Under the pieces are notes generated by a model. It searched no databases. It saw only the letters and a program-made list of their open reading frames with translations, and was not told the origin of the DNA. The position numbers and the translations under genes are program-made. From Pseudoalteromonas apostichopi (GTDB taxonomy: Bacteria; Pseudomonadota; Gammaproteobacteria; Enterobacterales; Alteromonadaceae), in NCBI RefSeq assembly GCF_030297135.1, contig NZ_AP028065.1, positions 2,294,001-2,358,000 on the forward strand: a stretch of 64,000 nucleotides of DNA, written 5' to 3'. Shown one piece after another: positions 48,960 through 57,986 of the stretch (within the stretch, counting starts at the first letter, position 1; the number at the start of each line of letters is the position of its first letter).

Positions 48960-49424
48960 TTATTGACCGTTCACAAACCCCAGTTGACGCCAAGACTCAT
49001 AAACAAATACAGCCACAGAGTTAGATAAGTTCATGCTACGGCTATCTTTTTGCATCGGAATGCGAACTCGCTGCTCTTTAGGTAATGATTGAATGAGCTC
49101 ATCAGGTAGGCCGCGGGTTTCTGGACCAAACACTAAACAATCGCCTGGTTGGTATTGCGCTTGGTGGTGAAATTGGCTGCCTTTAGTGGTACACGCATAG
49201 ACTTTTTTCGGCTGGCACTTTTCAAGATATGCTTCAAACGACGCATGGCGCTGTACATGGCTAAATTCATGATAATCAAGACCAGCACGTTTGACCCGTT
49301 TATCATCCCACTCAAAACCAAGTGGTTCAATTAGGTGCAGCGCATAACCCGTGTTCGCGCATAAGCGAATGATATTACCCGTGTTCGGTGGAATTTCTGG
49401 TTGGTACAACACAATATCAAGCAT
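48960..49424 (-). CDS. trmL: tRNA (cytidine/uridine-34-2'-O)-methyltransferase TrmL
   Basis: SPOUT methyltransferase of 154 residues (E. coli 157) acting on the wobble base of tRNA-Leu. Motifs are LYQPEIPPNTGNIIRLCANT, LVFGPETRGLP and the knot region IPMQKDSRSMNLSNSVAVFVYE; the shorter core is RSMNLSNSVAV. Confidence 0.95.
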   Translation of the reverse strand: MLDIVLYQPEIPPNTGNIIRLCANTGYALHLIEPLGFEWDDKRVKRAGLDYHEFSHVQRHASFEAYLEKCQPKKVYACTTKGSQFHHQAQYQPGDCLVFGPETRGLPDELIQSLPKEQRVRIPMQKDSRSMNLSNSVAVFVYESWRQLGFVNGQ

Positions 49425-49526
49425 TTGAATCTCATTTAAAAAGGATTAGATCTGCTGCTGAGTATACACGAACTAGAATGAAAAGATGATATACTCAGTC
49501 TAGTTACTCTCTGAAGGTAAGTTGTT

Positions 49527-50435
49527 GTGCAGCATCGTAGTTATGAGTTTTGGGTTAGAACAGCCAGTCTAGTCACCATTGTAATGGTGAGTTTGATGAT
49601 TGCGGCAAAAAGCTGGGCTTGGCTTGCATCAGGCTCAGCCTCGATGCTCGGTTCATTGACTGATTCGTTAATGGATATCACTGCATCACTGATGAGCTTT
49701 TTAGTCCTAGGTTATGCATTACGTCCTGCTGATGATGATCATCGCTTTGGTCACGGCAAAGCTGAAGCGTTAGCTGGGCTTGCACAAGCCGCTTTTATTG
49801 CCGGCTCGGGTTGTTTCTTAGCTTTTCATGCTGTTGAGCGCTTATTTAACCCTGTTATTTTAAAGCACTCTGATCTCGGTATTTGGGTTAGTATTTTTGC
49901 TATCGTTTGTACGCTTGTGGTGGTATTTGTTCAAACAAAAGTGATTAATCACACTGAGTCAATTGCGATAAAAGCAGACTCTATTCATTATAAAGGCGAT
50001 TTAATCTTAAACTTGGCTGTATTACTGGCAATCGTATTAGCTAAGTACGGTGTCGCTTATGCCGATCCATTGTTTGCTATTGGTGTGGCTGTTTATTTGC
50101 TTTATAACAGCTGGGATATTGCTCGCGAAAGTGCTGACCACTTAATGGATAAAGAGCTTCCTGATGAAGAGAAACAACAAATATTGGAGATTGTGAATAG
50201 TCATCAAGACGTGTTTGGCGCCCATGATATCCGTACTCGCCAAGGTGGTAAAATTAAGTTTATTCAGATGCATTTAGAGCTTGAAGATTCATTATCATTG
50301 ATCAGGGCGCATCAAGTTGCAGATGAAGTAGAGGCCTTAATTCAAACACATTTTGATTGTGAAATGGATATTCTCATGCACCTAGACCCGCTTTCAGTGG
50401 TTAATAAAACACGTCAAAGTGCAGCACAAAACTGA
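49527..50435 (+). CDS. fieF: Cation diffusion facilitator FieF-like efflux pump
   Basis: 302 residues from a GTG start with GAAGG upstream. Six membrane helices carry the metal site motif SLTDSLMDITAS (helix 2) and HRFGHGKAEALAG. The helix 5 site is IKADSIHYKGD. A C-terminal cytoplasmic domain ends in CEMDILMHLDP. FieF (YiiP) exports Zn2+, Fe2+ or Cd2+ by proton antiport. It is in E. coli beside cpxRA-cpxP, as it is here. The 3' end overlaps the convergent hydrolase gene by 22 bases. Confidence 0.93.
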   Translation: MQHRSYEFWVRTASLVTIVMVSLMIAAKSWAWLASGSASMLGSLTDSLMDITASLMSFLVLGYALRPADDDHRFGHGKAEALAGLAQAAFIAGSGCFLAFHAVERLFNPVILKHSDLGIWVSIFAIVCTLVVVFVQTKVINHTESIAIKADSIHYKGDLILNLAVLLAIVLAKYGVAYADPLFAIGVAVYLLYNSWDIARESADHLMDKELPDEEKQQILEIVNSHQDVFGAHDIRTRQGGKIKFIQMHLELEDSLSLIRAHQVADEVEALIQTHFDCEMDILMHLDPLSVVNKTRQSAAQN

Positions 50436-51355
50436 TAAAAATCACTGAGTACAGCCTGCCTTATCTCGTCGCGTTCACATAACAGTTCGTGGCGTGCACC
50501 AGCATAGCTTTTTAGTTGTGCCTGTTTTTGTTTATGTGTAAGTGCAAACTGAGCGGCGTTATCGACCACTGTATCTTGCTCAGCACTGGCGATAAACAAA
50601 GGAATATCGACTTTTTTATCGACTAAAGAGGCGATAAAATCAAACGATGCATTGAGCCAACCATAGGTTACCCCACCTAACTGTAAATCATTTTCTGCAG
50701 CATACAGCTCTCTGAACAGTTTATAGCGAATTTCACTACTGGTTAGCTCATTGGCTGCAAAGTCGACCGGTAAGTAGTCGCTTTGGCCAAATGCATAACT
50801 GTGGCTAAGACCAATTAAAGATGCAATTTTAGCAGCCAGTTTTGCTACAGGCTTTGGTGTCCCTTTGGTATAAATATCAAACATGGGCGCTGACAAAAAT
50901 GCCCCCGAAAATTGATGTTGATATCGTGACAGGTAATCATAGGCAATGGCGCTCCCCATTGAGTGTCCGAGCAGTACTTGTTTTCCTTGCCAGTGTTGCT
51001 TCACTACTGTATCTATAAACATAGCAAAGTCATCAGCATAATCAGTAAAGCGGTTTACATAGCCTTTATGTGTGTTTTCTAAATGGCGATAAGAGCGGCC
51101 TTGTCCTTGGTGATCAACACTAAAAACAGCAAAGCCATTTTGATATAGTTCCCATAGCAACTCTTTGTATTTAACCAAAGACTCTATTCGACCACTACTA
51201 ATAACAACAGCGGTTTTTGCTTGGCGAGGAATAGCATAACCGTAATAAAGCTTACCATGAGCTGTACTCAGAAAGTCTTGCTGTAATTGCTCAGAAAAGA
51301 ACTTATTAATATTAGGTATGTTACTGACAAGGCTTGCTTCGCTGCTATAAAACAT
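50414..51355 (-). CDS. Alpha/beta hydrolase, lysophospholipase/monoacylglycerol-lipase type
   Basis: 313 residues. The nucleophile elbow is LGHSMGSAIA (Ser about 131). The catalytic Asp/His are likely in ASAEQDTVVD and GARHELLCE. It is of the PldB-like lysophospholipase L2 family (SVDHQGQGRSYR). It has no signal peptide, so it is cytoplasmic or membrane-peripheral. It begins directly after cpxA, so it probably belongs to the cpxRA transcript, which would place a phospholipid hydrolase under envelope-stress control. Confidence 0.82.
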   Translation of the reverse strand: MFYSSEASLVSNIPNINKFFSEQLQQDFLSTAHGKLYYGYAIPRQAKTAVVISSGRIESLVKYKELLWELYQNGFAVFSVDHQGQGRSYRHLENTHKGYVNRFTDYADDFAMFIDTVVKQHWQGKQVLLGHSMGSAIAYDYLSRYQHQFSGAFLSAPMFDIYTKGTPKPVAKLAAKIASLIGLSHSYAFGQSDYLPVDFAANELTSSEIRYKLFRELYAAENDLQLGGVTYGWLNASFDFIASLVDKKVDIPLFIASAEQDTVVDNAAQFALTHKQKQAQLKSYAGARHELLCERDEIRQAVLSDFYQFCAAL

Positions 51356-52741
51356 TTACTCACTCTTAAAAGGAAGGCGGATGTTTACACAAAGTCCACC
51401 GTGCTCTTGGTTTTCAAGTGTTAGTGTACCATCATGTACTGAGATAGCATTCTTTGCAATTGCAAGACCTAAACCGGTACCACCTGTACTCCTATCGCGG
51501 GAATGCTCTTGACGAAAGAAAGGCTCACAAAGTCTTGCAAGGTTACTTTCTTCAACCCCTTTACCGTCATCACAAATAGTGATGTAGATAGCATCTGATT
51601 CAATTAAACCTATTGAAATAGAGTGCTCAGCGTATTTAATCGCATTACGTAGAACATTCTCGAGGGCGCTGGCAATTAAGGTTTCGTCACATTTGATGTC
51701 GGCTGTTAGTGCCCCATTGACAATGAGCTCTTTATTATTTTGCTTGGCTTCAAATTTAGCATCGTTTAGTACGTGATCAACAATCACTTGCAGAGATTGT
51801 TTACTTAACGCCAGTGTTTGGCTTTTAGCCTCTAAGCGAGATACTTGGAGGACATCAGCAATCATTTTATCGAGCTGATTTGCCTCTTTTTCAATGCGTT
51901 CTAAATAAGCGTTTTGTGCGTCATCGGCTTGCATTTGCGCAAGTCCTGTGGCCATTTTTAAACGCGTTAATGGTGAGCGTAGTTCATGGGAAATATCTGC
52001 GAGTAATCGCTTTTGGGCGCTAATAAGCTGCTCAAGTTGCACTGCCATGGTATTAAAGTCTCGGCCAAGTACACCTAGCTCATCTTGACGAGTAGGGGAT
52101 ACATCGGCACGGGCAGTTAAATCACCATGAGCCAGTTTTTTTGCGGTTTCTTTTAGACTATTAATAGGGGCAATTAAATTACGGCTAAAGAAGAAACTAA
52201 GCATTAATGAAGCAATTAAAGCAATGAGTAGTTTTAGCCAAATTGGCATCAGCCATAAGCTGACAAAAAACGGTTTTTTGCGTTTTTCATCAATCTCGTA
52301 GAGATAAAATTTACCTTCAGGTACATTCAATACTACAGGCCCATAGGCTTGATATTCATCGGTAAAAATAATTTGCGGACGCATATATTTGGTAAAGTTA
52401 AGCAAGCTCAAATCAATGTCTTTGGATACCGGTTCGCTGAGCATCTCAACACCATGCACCTCACCATTTAAGTACAATAATTTATGTTTGGATAAGCGCG
52501 GATGAGATAGTACCTCTTGAGTAGATTTACCGTGTTTAGCAACTATGCGTTCAATACTTTTAGCGGTGTACTCAAGATTTTTAAGCATCGGTCCACGCAG
52601 GTCATCATTGCCTACATTGCTCGTTAACTGGCTTAAAAACACCAATATAGTGATAGTGGCTATGACAGTAACCCAAAACCAGGCAAAGATTTTTAAAAAT
52701 AAATAGTGGCGGGGATGCTTTAGCCAGCTCGGTGTTTGCAT
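51356..52741 (-). CDS. cpxA: Envelope-stress sensor histidine kinase CpxA-like
   Basis: 461 residues: membrane helix (about 14-34), periplasmic sensor domain (about 35-165), second helix (about 168-190), HAMP (NSLKETAKKLAHGDLTARAD), the dimerisation/H-box LLADISHELRSPLTRLKMA, and an ATPase domain with N-box ALENVLRNAIKYA and G-box GGTGLGLAIAKN. The H-box SHELRSPL is the CpxA form. It lies 1 base after cpxR. The divergent cpxP and adjacent fieF reproduce the E. coli cpx locus. Confidence 0.92.
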   Translation of the reverse strand: MQTPSWLKHPRHYLFLKIFAWFWVTVIATITILVFLSQLTSNVGNDDLRGPMLKNLEYTAKSIERIVAKHGKSTQEVLSHPRLSKHKLLYLNGEVHGVEMLSEPVSKDIDLSLLNFTKYMRPQIIFTDEYQAYGPVVLNVPEGKFYLYEIDEKRKKPFFVSLWLMPIWLKLLIALIASLMLSFFFSRNLIAPINSLKETAKKLAHGDLTARADVSPTRQDELGVLGRDFNTMAVQLEQLISAQKRLLADISHELRSPLTRLKMATGLAQMQADDAQNAYLERIEKEANQLDKMIADVLQVSRLEAKSQTLALSKQSLQVIVDHVLNDAKFEAKQNNKELIVNGALTADIKCDETLIASALENVLRNAIKYAEHSISIGLIESDAIYITICDDGKGVEESNLARLCEPFFRQEHSRDRSTGGTGLGLAIAKNAISVHDGTLTLENQEHGGLCVNIRLPFKSE

Positions 52742-52742
52742 A

Positions 52743-53432
52743 TTATTCGCCTTGTATTAATACATAACCACTGCCACGCATGGTTTTGATCCGTTCATTA
52801 CTCACGTGTTCTGCAATCTTTTTACGAATGTTACTCACATGCATATCGATTGAGCGGTCAAAAGGGGCGAGGCGTCTACCCAGGACTTGCTCACTTATTT
52901 GTTCTTTACTTATCACTTCACCTGCATGCTGTACGAGCATAGTAAGAATTTCATATTCAGTGCCTGTTAGGCTCAGTACGATGTCGTTTACCGAAGCCTC
53001 TCGCGTTGCGAAATTGATATTGATACTGTTTACACTCAATGAGCTGGCATGTTGACTCGATAAGCTATTGATATGCTCTATACGACGGGTTATTGCTTTA
53101 ACGCGGGCTAGCAGCTCTCTGTGGTTAAATGGCTTAGGAATATAATCATCTGCGCCCAGTTCTAAACCAAAGATGCGATCAAAGTCTTCGCCTTTCGCGG
53201 TTAGCATGATCACAGGGGTAAGCTTATGCTGTCTTAATTGTTTTAACACCTCAAAGCCATCCATAGATGGCAACATAACATCAAGCAATATGAGCTCATA
53301 GCTATGCTTAATAGCTTGTTTTAGGCCCTCAGCACCATCATGAACACACTCTACTGTAAAACCTTGTGCTGATAAGTACTCGCTGAGTAATTCACACAAT
53401 CCTGTATCGTCGTCGATCATCAATAGTTTCAT
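52743..53432 (-). CDS. cpxR: Response regulator CpxR-like (OmpR family)
   Basis: 229 residues: receiver (1-118) with the acidic pocket IDDD, phospho-Asp in ILLDVMLPSMDG and Lys in YIPKPFNHREL, then an OmpR-type winged HTH (about 130-228, LTGTEYEILTMLVQHAGEVIS, DMHVSNIRKKI). The stretch TAKGEDFDRIFGLELGADDY closely follows CpxR. CpxR activates envelope protein-quality genes, including cpxP and its own operon. Suitable boxes lie 65-85 bases upstream of its start. Confidence 0.93.
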   Translation of the reverse strand: MKLLMIDDDTGLCELLSEYLSAQGFTVECVHDGAEGLKQAIKHSYELILLDVMLPSMDGFEVLKQLRQHKLTPVIMLTAKGEDFDRIFGLELGADDYIPKPFNHRELLARVKAITRRIEHINSLSSQHASSLSVNSININFATREASVNDIVLSLTGTEYEILTMLVQHAGEVISKEQISEQVLGRRLAPFDRSIDMHVSNIRKKIAEHVSNERIKTMRGSGYVLIQGE

Positions 53433-53481
53433 TTTGACACCTAGCTATTTACTTCTTTAAGGCTATTTTACTCACTAAATT

Positions 53482-53514
53482 GTGTAAAGGTGAATCTTTA
53501 CACAACCTTTACAC
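53482..53514. promoter_or_regulatory. Triple CpxR-box region between cpxR and cpxP
   Basis: The 8-mer GTGTAAAG occurs three times: on the plus strand at 53482 and on the minus strand at 53496-53503 and 53507-53514. The two minus-strand copies form GTAAA-N6-GTAAA, a CpxR consensus. The first two form a palindrome with 8-base arms. The region lies between the divergent cpxRA and cpxP starts and can serve both. Confidence 0.8.
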
Positions 53515-53603
53515 TGGTTTGCGTTCCTTTGCATTGAGTTAGATATAGTTATCACATTGGTCGGAAACGACAGTAGAGCACAACCCAACAAAAGGTAATG
53601 ATT

Positions 53604-54122
53604 ATGACTATTTCAAAAAAGCTTTCTAAATTCGTACTTGTTTGTGGTTTAGCAGCAGCCAGTGTAGGTGCTACTTCAGCAATGGCGAAAGGTGACTTTA
53701 ACCGTGGTATGAACCCACAGGCTCGTTTTTTACTTTCTGAGCGCGGCATTGATAAGTTACAACTTAGCGAAGATCAGCAAACGCAACTAAAAGCGATTTT
53801 TGCTGAGCAAAAATCGCAATTTGCAGCACTTCGCGGTGATAAAGATGCAATGAAAGCCTCTCGTGCAGCACACAAAGAGAAAATGGATGCGTTATTAGCA
53901 ACGAAAGCATTTGACGAAAATGCCGCATTGGAGCTGATTAAAGCTCGCCAAGAAAAAGGCCAGCAGTTTGCAATGCTGAAAATGAAATCTGACCATGCAG
54001 TTTGGCAAGTTTTGAATGCGGAGCAGCGCGAAAGTTATCAAAAAATCAAACAGCACCTTCGTAAAAAAGGTCACAAAAAGGGCCATTATGGCCTGAATAA
54101 AGGCGAGCGTTCAGAAGGTTAA
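53604..54122 (+). CDS. cpxP: CpxP/Spy-family periplasmic protein
   Basis: About 172 residues. The ATG at 53604 has AAAAGG at a good 8-base spacing, while the ATG two codons earlier is too close to it. The signal peptide ends near ATSAMA. Two LTxxQ-type motifs (LSEDQQTQLKAIF and LNAEQRESYQKI) mark the family. The C-terminus is very basic (KKGHKKGHYGLNKGE). CpxP is a periplasmic inhibitor of CpxA and an adaptor for misfolded proteins. It is divergent from cpxRA and behind CpxR boxes, so Cpx control is expected. Confidence 0.88.
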   Translation: MTISKKLSKFVLVCGLAAASVGATSAMAKGDFNRGMNPQARFLLSERGIDKLQLSEDQQTQLKAIFAEQKSQFAALRGDKDAMKASRAAHKEKMDALLATKAFDENAALELIKARQEKGQQFAMLKMKSDHAVWQVLNAEQRESYQKIKQHLRKKGHKKGHYGLNKGERSEG

Positions 54123-54137
54123 AAGTAAATGTATATG

Positions 54138-54163
54138 AAAATGCGGCAAATGCCGCATTTTTT
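54138..54163. terminator. cpxP terminator
   Basis: AAATGCGGCA-AA-TGCCGCATTT hairpin and T-run, in the gap between convergent cpxP and yacG. Confidence 0.9.
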
Positions 54164-54184
54164 GTATTACACTGCAATCAGACT

Positions 54185-54418
54185 TTATTCTTTAAAGAAT
54201 GCATCATCATTTTTAGCCAGCATCGCTTCGATGTCTTCAATCATATCTTGGCTTAGCTCATTGGCATTGTTGATAGGACTAGAAATTTTATTATTTTCAA
54301 ACGACCACTCGCCTAAATCAATTAGCTGGCAGCGTTTTGAACAAAATGGGCGATGCGGACTCTGCTCCGACCATTCGACTTTTGATTTACATGTTGGGCA
54401 GTTTACAACTGTTGGCAT
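54185..54418 (-). CDS. yacG: DNA gyrase inhibitor/zinc-binding protein YacG
   Basis: 77 residues. A zinc finger with four cysteines, CPTCKSKV (7, 10) and FCSKRCQLID (26, 30), and the WSEQSPHRPFCS signature. YacG binds GyrB and inhibits gyrase in E. coli. It usually sits with coaE; here pilB lies between them. The acidic tail is typical. Confidence 0.92.
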   Translation of the reverse strand: MPTVVNCPTCKSKVEWSEQSPHRPFCSKRCQLIDLGEWSFENNKISSPINNANELSQDMIEDIEAMLAKNDDAFFKE

Positions 54419-54492
54419 GGAATAACTCTTAAATAAGCACTTTAGTCAGATCTTACTGAACAGTTAGCTGATAATCCAGTAACGAATTTGTT

Positions 54493-56169
54493 TTAAAAAC
54501 TCGTTACTCGGTTTATTTCTTTCAATGAGGTAACTCCATCGGCAGCTTTTTTAAGACCAGATAAACGCAGATTATTAAAGCCTGAACGAAGCGCTACTTC
54601 AGCAATTTCTAGCGAATTACCACCACGCATAATGATTTGCGCGATTTCAGGGGTAATTTGCATTACCTCGTAAACACCAACTCGACCCTTATAGCCATCT
54701 GTACAACTATCACAACCATTTGGTGCAAATAACTGGACTTCACTGAGCTTATCTTTATCAAAACCTTGGCGAATCAGCTCTTCTTCAGGAAGTGTTTCTG
54801 GCGTTTTACACTTAGGGCAAAGACGTCTCGCTAGACGCTGAGCAATAATAAGGCTGATTGAGCTAGCTACGTTGTAAGCTGGTACACCCATGTTCAAAAG
54901 ACGGGTGAGGGTTTCAGGTGCTGAGTTTGTATGCAGGGTAGATAATACCAAGTGACCTGTTTGTGCCGCTTTAATAGCAATTTCAGCTGTTTCAAGGTCA
55001 CGGATCTCACCAACCATCACCACATCAGGATCTTGTCGTAAAAAGGCTTTTAATGCATTGGCAAAGGTCATATCTGCTTTCGGATTAATCTGTACTTGGT
55101 TAATCCCTTCAAGGTTTATCTCAACAGGATCTTCGGCTGTACTGATGTTACGTTCTGGCTGGTTGAGAATATTCAAACCTGTATACAATGATACTGTTTT
55201 ACCAGAACCAGTAGGACCCGTTACTAAGATCATGCCTTGTGGTTGATCAAGTGCATCCATATACAGCTTTTTCTGCTCTGGTTCATAACCAAGAACATCG
55301 ATACCCAGCATAGCACTTGATGAGTCGAGAATACGCATAACGATTTTCTCGCCCCAAAGGGTCGGTAATGTACTGACACGGAAATCGATACTTTTTCGTT
55401 CAGTAATTTTAAGCTTAATACGGCCGTCTTGAGGTTTACGTTTTTCTGCGATATCAAGTCGTGACATTACCTTGATCCGCGCCGATAAACGGCTGGCTAA
55501 GCTATTGGGTGGGCTTGCCATTTCATGCAAAATACCATCGATACGGAAACGCACACGGTAGCGGTGTTCATAAGGTTCAAAATGCAGATCCGAGGCACCT
55601 TTTTTAATCGCATCCATCAAAATTTTATTGATGTAAACAATAATAGGTGCATCGTCTTTGTCTTCATCTTTAGGTGCTAAGTTTTGTGGGCTCTCTGATT
55701 CTAAATCCCCAAGTTCTTTGAATTCGCTTTCACTTAGATGCAAGCTTCCTGCAGCATCAAGTAATTGCTCAATTTTGTTTTCAAGTTGAAGATAATCAAC
55801 AACGACCACTTCGCATGAAAGACCGGTACTAAATTCAAAGTTTTCAAATGCACCGTAGTCGGTCGGATCTGAGGCGGCAATATAGAGCTTACGGCCTTTT
55901 TTTACTAACGGCAGAATATGGTGTTCACGAATGAGTTTGTCTTTAATAAGCTCTTCAGAAATATACGCTACATCAAAATCTCTTATATCAAAATAAGGCA
56001 CACGAAAGAGGTCTGTACATTGCTCCGCAAGTTCATGCCCATCCATTCCACATGTTTTAGAAATAAGCTCGGCAGTAGAGCTGTATTCGCGCTGCTTTGA
56101 TTTTACGGTCTCTGCATCAATACGACCGAGTGTAATAAATTTTCTAAGTAGCGGTGAGTTTATATTCAT
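54493..56169 (-). CDS. pilB: Type IV pilus extension ATPase PilB
   Basis: Hexameric ATPase that powers pilin polymerisation, 558 residues from ATG 56169 (MNINSPLLRKFITLGRID) with AGGTG upstream. The N-terminal MshEN/T2SSE_N domain is about 1-150, Walker A is VTGPTGSGKTVSLY, Walker B lies in DPDVVMVGEIRD, and the zinc tetracysteine is CPKC...CDSC near residue 470. It is complete. It lies after coaE instead of in its usual place before pilC. Confidence 0.94.
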   Translation of the reverse strand: MNINSPLLRKFITLGRIDAETVKSKQREYSSTAELISKTCGMDGHELAEQCTDLFRVPYFDIRDFDVAYISEELIKDKLIREHHILPLVKKGRKLYIAASDPTDYGAFENFEFSTGLSCEVVVVDYLQLENKIEQLLDAAGSLHLSESEFKELGDLESESPQNLAPKDEDKDDAPIIVYINKILMDAIKKGASDLHFEPYEHRYRVRFRIDGILHEMASPPNSLASRLSARIKVMSRLDIAEKRKPQDGRIKLKITERKSIDFRVSTLPTLWGEKIVMRILDSSSAMLGIDVLGYEPEQKKLYMDALDQPQGMILVTGPTGSGKTVSLYTGLNILNQPERNISTAEDPVEINLEGINQVQINPKADMTFANALKAFLRQDPDVVMVGEIRDLETAEIAIKAAQTGHLVLSTLHTNSAPETLTRLLNMGVPAYNVASSISLIIAQRLARRLCPKCKTPETLPEEELIRQGFDKDKLSEVQLFAPNGCDSCTDGYKGRVGVYEVMQITPEIAQIIMRGGNSLEIAEVALRSGFNNLRLSGLKKAADGVTSLKEINRVTSF

Positions 56170-56364
56170 TGAACACCTAGTTTGATCCTTTATTTGCCAC
56201 AATCTAACAGAAAAAGTAAGGCTATTACATCAGTCTTGTCTGATTTAGGAAAAATTGCAAAATAATTTCACCATAAACTCAGTCATTTAGAATGCTTGCT
56301 GGTACTTTTGTATTGGTTTTGGGTCGGCTTTGTTTAATGAAAATCTATAAACAAAATCAATAGC

Positions 56365-56964
56365 CTAGTTCGAGTGTGGCAGGTACTTTTTATGTAGCTT
56401 TAGCACATCAATTTTTACCTCTTCAAGAGGGCGGTTGTTATCTAATATATCCGTTGCTTTTTTTTGCTTGTCAGCTCTAGACATTTGTGAGGCTATGATT
56501 TGCTTAGCTAATTCAGTAGATACATTATCACGAGCTGTAGTTCTTGTTATTTGCACTTCAACCGGAACATCAATTAGTAAGGTGTGATCGCAGTATTTTT
56601 CTAGGCCATTTTCAAAAAGTAAGGGAGCAACTAAGATGACATACTGGCTGGTGGCTTGCTTTAATTGCGTGATCATTGACTCCCTAATAAGTGGGTGTAA
56701 TAAGCTGTTTAGCCATTGCTTTTCTGATTCATTTGCAAAGATAATCGTTCTTAGTTTTGCACGATCAAGCGTGCCTTCGCTAGTAAGTATTTCATTACCA
56801 AAATGTTCAGTAATTTTTTTGAGGCCAATAGAGCCTGGCTCGACGACTTCTCTGGCTACGATATCGGCATCAACAACTTCAATACCAAGCTCTTCAAACA
56901 TGGCGCTTACTGCACTTTTGCCTGAACCAATACCACCGGTTAACCCTAAAACCCAGTTTGCCAT
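56365..56964 (-). CDS. coaE: Dephospho-CoA kinase
   Basis: Last step of coenzyme A synthesis, 199 residues. P-loop LTGGIGSGKSAVS at 7-19, with VDADIVAREVV and LLFENGLEKYCD as family blocks. It lies 2 bases after pilD, so it is cotranscribed with the pilus genes, a linkage conserved in gammaproteobacteria. Confidence 0.95.
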   Translation of the reverse strand: MANWVLGLTGGIGSGKSAVSAMFEELGIEVVDADIVAREVVEPGSIGLKKITEHFGNEILTSEGTLDRAKLRTIIFANESEKQWLNSLLHPLIRESMITQLKQATSQYVILVAPLLFENGLEKYCDHTLLIDVPVEVQITRTTARDNVSTELAKQIIASQMSRADKQKKATDILDNNRPLEEVKIDVLKLHKKYLPHSN

Positions 56965-56966
56965 AA

Positions 56967-57863
56967 TTAGTAACCTAAATAGTTAAAGTAATAGCTTTGA
57001 ATTTGCTGACCCCAAAGCAAAGTTACCCAACCTGCTATGGCAAGGTAGGGTCCAAAAGGGATTGGCGTGGTTTTGTCCTTACCTTGAATAAAGATTTGCG
57101 CAATGCCGATGATAGCACCGACGACACTTGATAATAGCACTATGGTTAATATATCTTGCCAACCTAGTAGCGCACCGAACACGGCTAATAGTTTAAAGTC
57201 ACCATAACCCATGCCTTCTTTACCAGTGGCAAGCTTAAATAACCAGTAGACACTCCATAAGCTTAAATAACCAACCGCGGCACCTATTATGGCATCGGTT
57301 GGGGCAATGGTAATATCAATAGTAGCGGCAATCAGCGCTAGCCAAACCAATGGGAGGGTTAGCTGGTCAGGCAGCAACATGTGATCTATATCGATAAAGG
57401 TTAAAGCGACTAAAACCCAAGTAATCACTATATAAAGAAGAGCAAGCTTCGTTGGGCCAAAAACAGCAGCAACAATTAAACTTAAAACTGCTGTAAGCAT
57501 TTCAACAATAGGGTAACGAACAGATATAACGGTTTTACAATTTGCACAGCGACCCTTTAATAATAACCAACTTAGCACAGGGATATTTTGCCAAGCTTTG
57601 ATCGGTGCTTTGCATTTAGGGCAGGTCGAATTTGGCTTTACCAGATTAAATGGCGCTTGTTCTGTCTGTTGTTTTGAATTGAGCTCACCGGCCAATAAGA
57701 CACGGCATTCAGTTTGCCATTCTCTTTTCATCATCAGTGGTAAACGATAAATCACCACATTTAAAAAGCTACCAATACATAGGCTGACTAAGCCGACGGT
57801 CAAAAAATAAAACCACTGCTGAGTTTGCATCGCAGTGGTTATATCAAGAAAAAAGTTTTCCAT
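56967..57863 (-). CDS. pilD: Prepilin peptidase/N-methyltransferase PilD
   Basis: Inner-membrane aspartic peptidase that cleaves prepilins before F+1 and methylates them, 298 residues with about eight helices. The zinc-binding cytoplasmic loop has CPKCKAP and CANCKT. The catalytic aspartates are in DIDHMLLPDQL and GYGDFKLLA. It likely also serves type II secretion pseudopilins. It is between pilC and coaE. Confidence 0.96.
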   Translation of the reverse strand: MENFFLDITTAMQTQQWFYFLTVGLVSLCIGSFLNVVIYRLPLMMKREWQTECRVLLAGELNSKQQTEQAPFNLVKPNSTCPKCKAPIKAWQNIPVLSWLLLKGRCANCKTVISVRYPIVEMLTAVLSLIVAAVFGPTKLALLYIVITWVLVALTFIDIDHMLLPDQLTLPLVWLALIAATIDITIAPTDAIIGAAVGYLSLWSVYWLFKLATGKEGMGYGDFKLLAVFGALLGWQDILTIVLLSSVVGAIIGIAQIFIQGKDKTTPIPFGPYLAIAGWVTLLWGQQIQSYYFNYLGY

Positions 57864-57986
57864 TAAAATACCTAACTTCTGGCCATTTACAGGCCGATTT
57901 TACTTCGCTGTGTTGAACTATTCTTATTATTCATTTTATCTTGCAAGCTATCAATCAGCGTTCAGAGTTTTGCTTACAGCTATATT

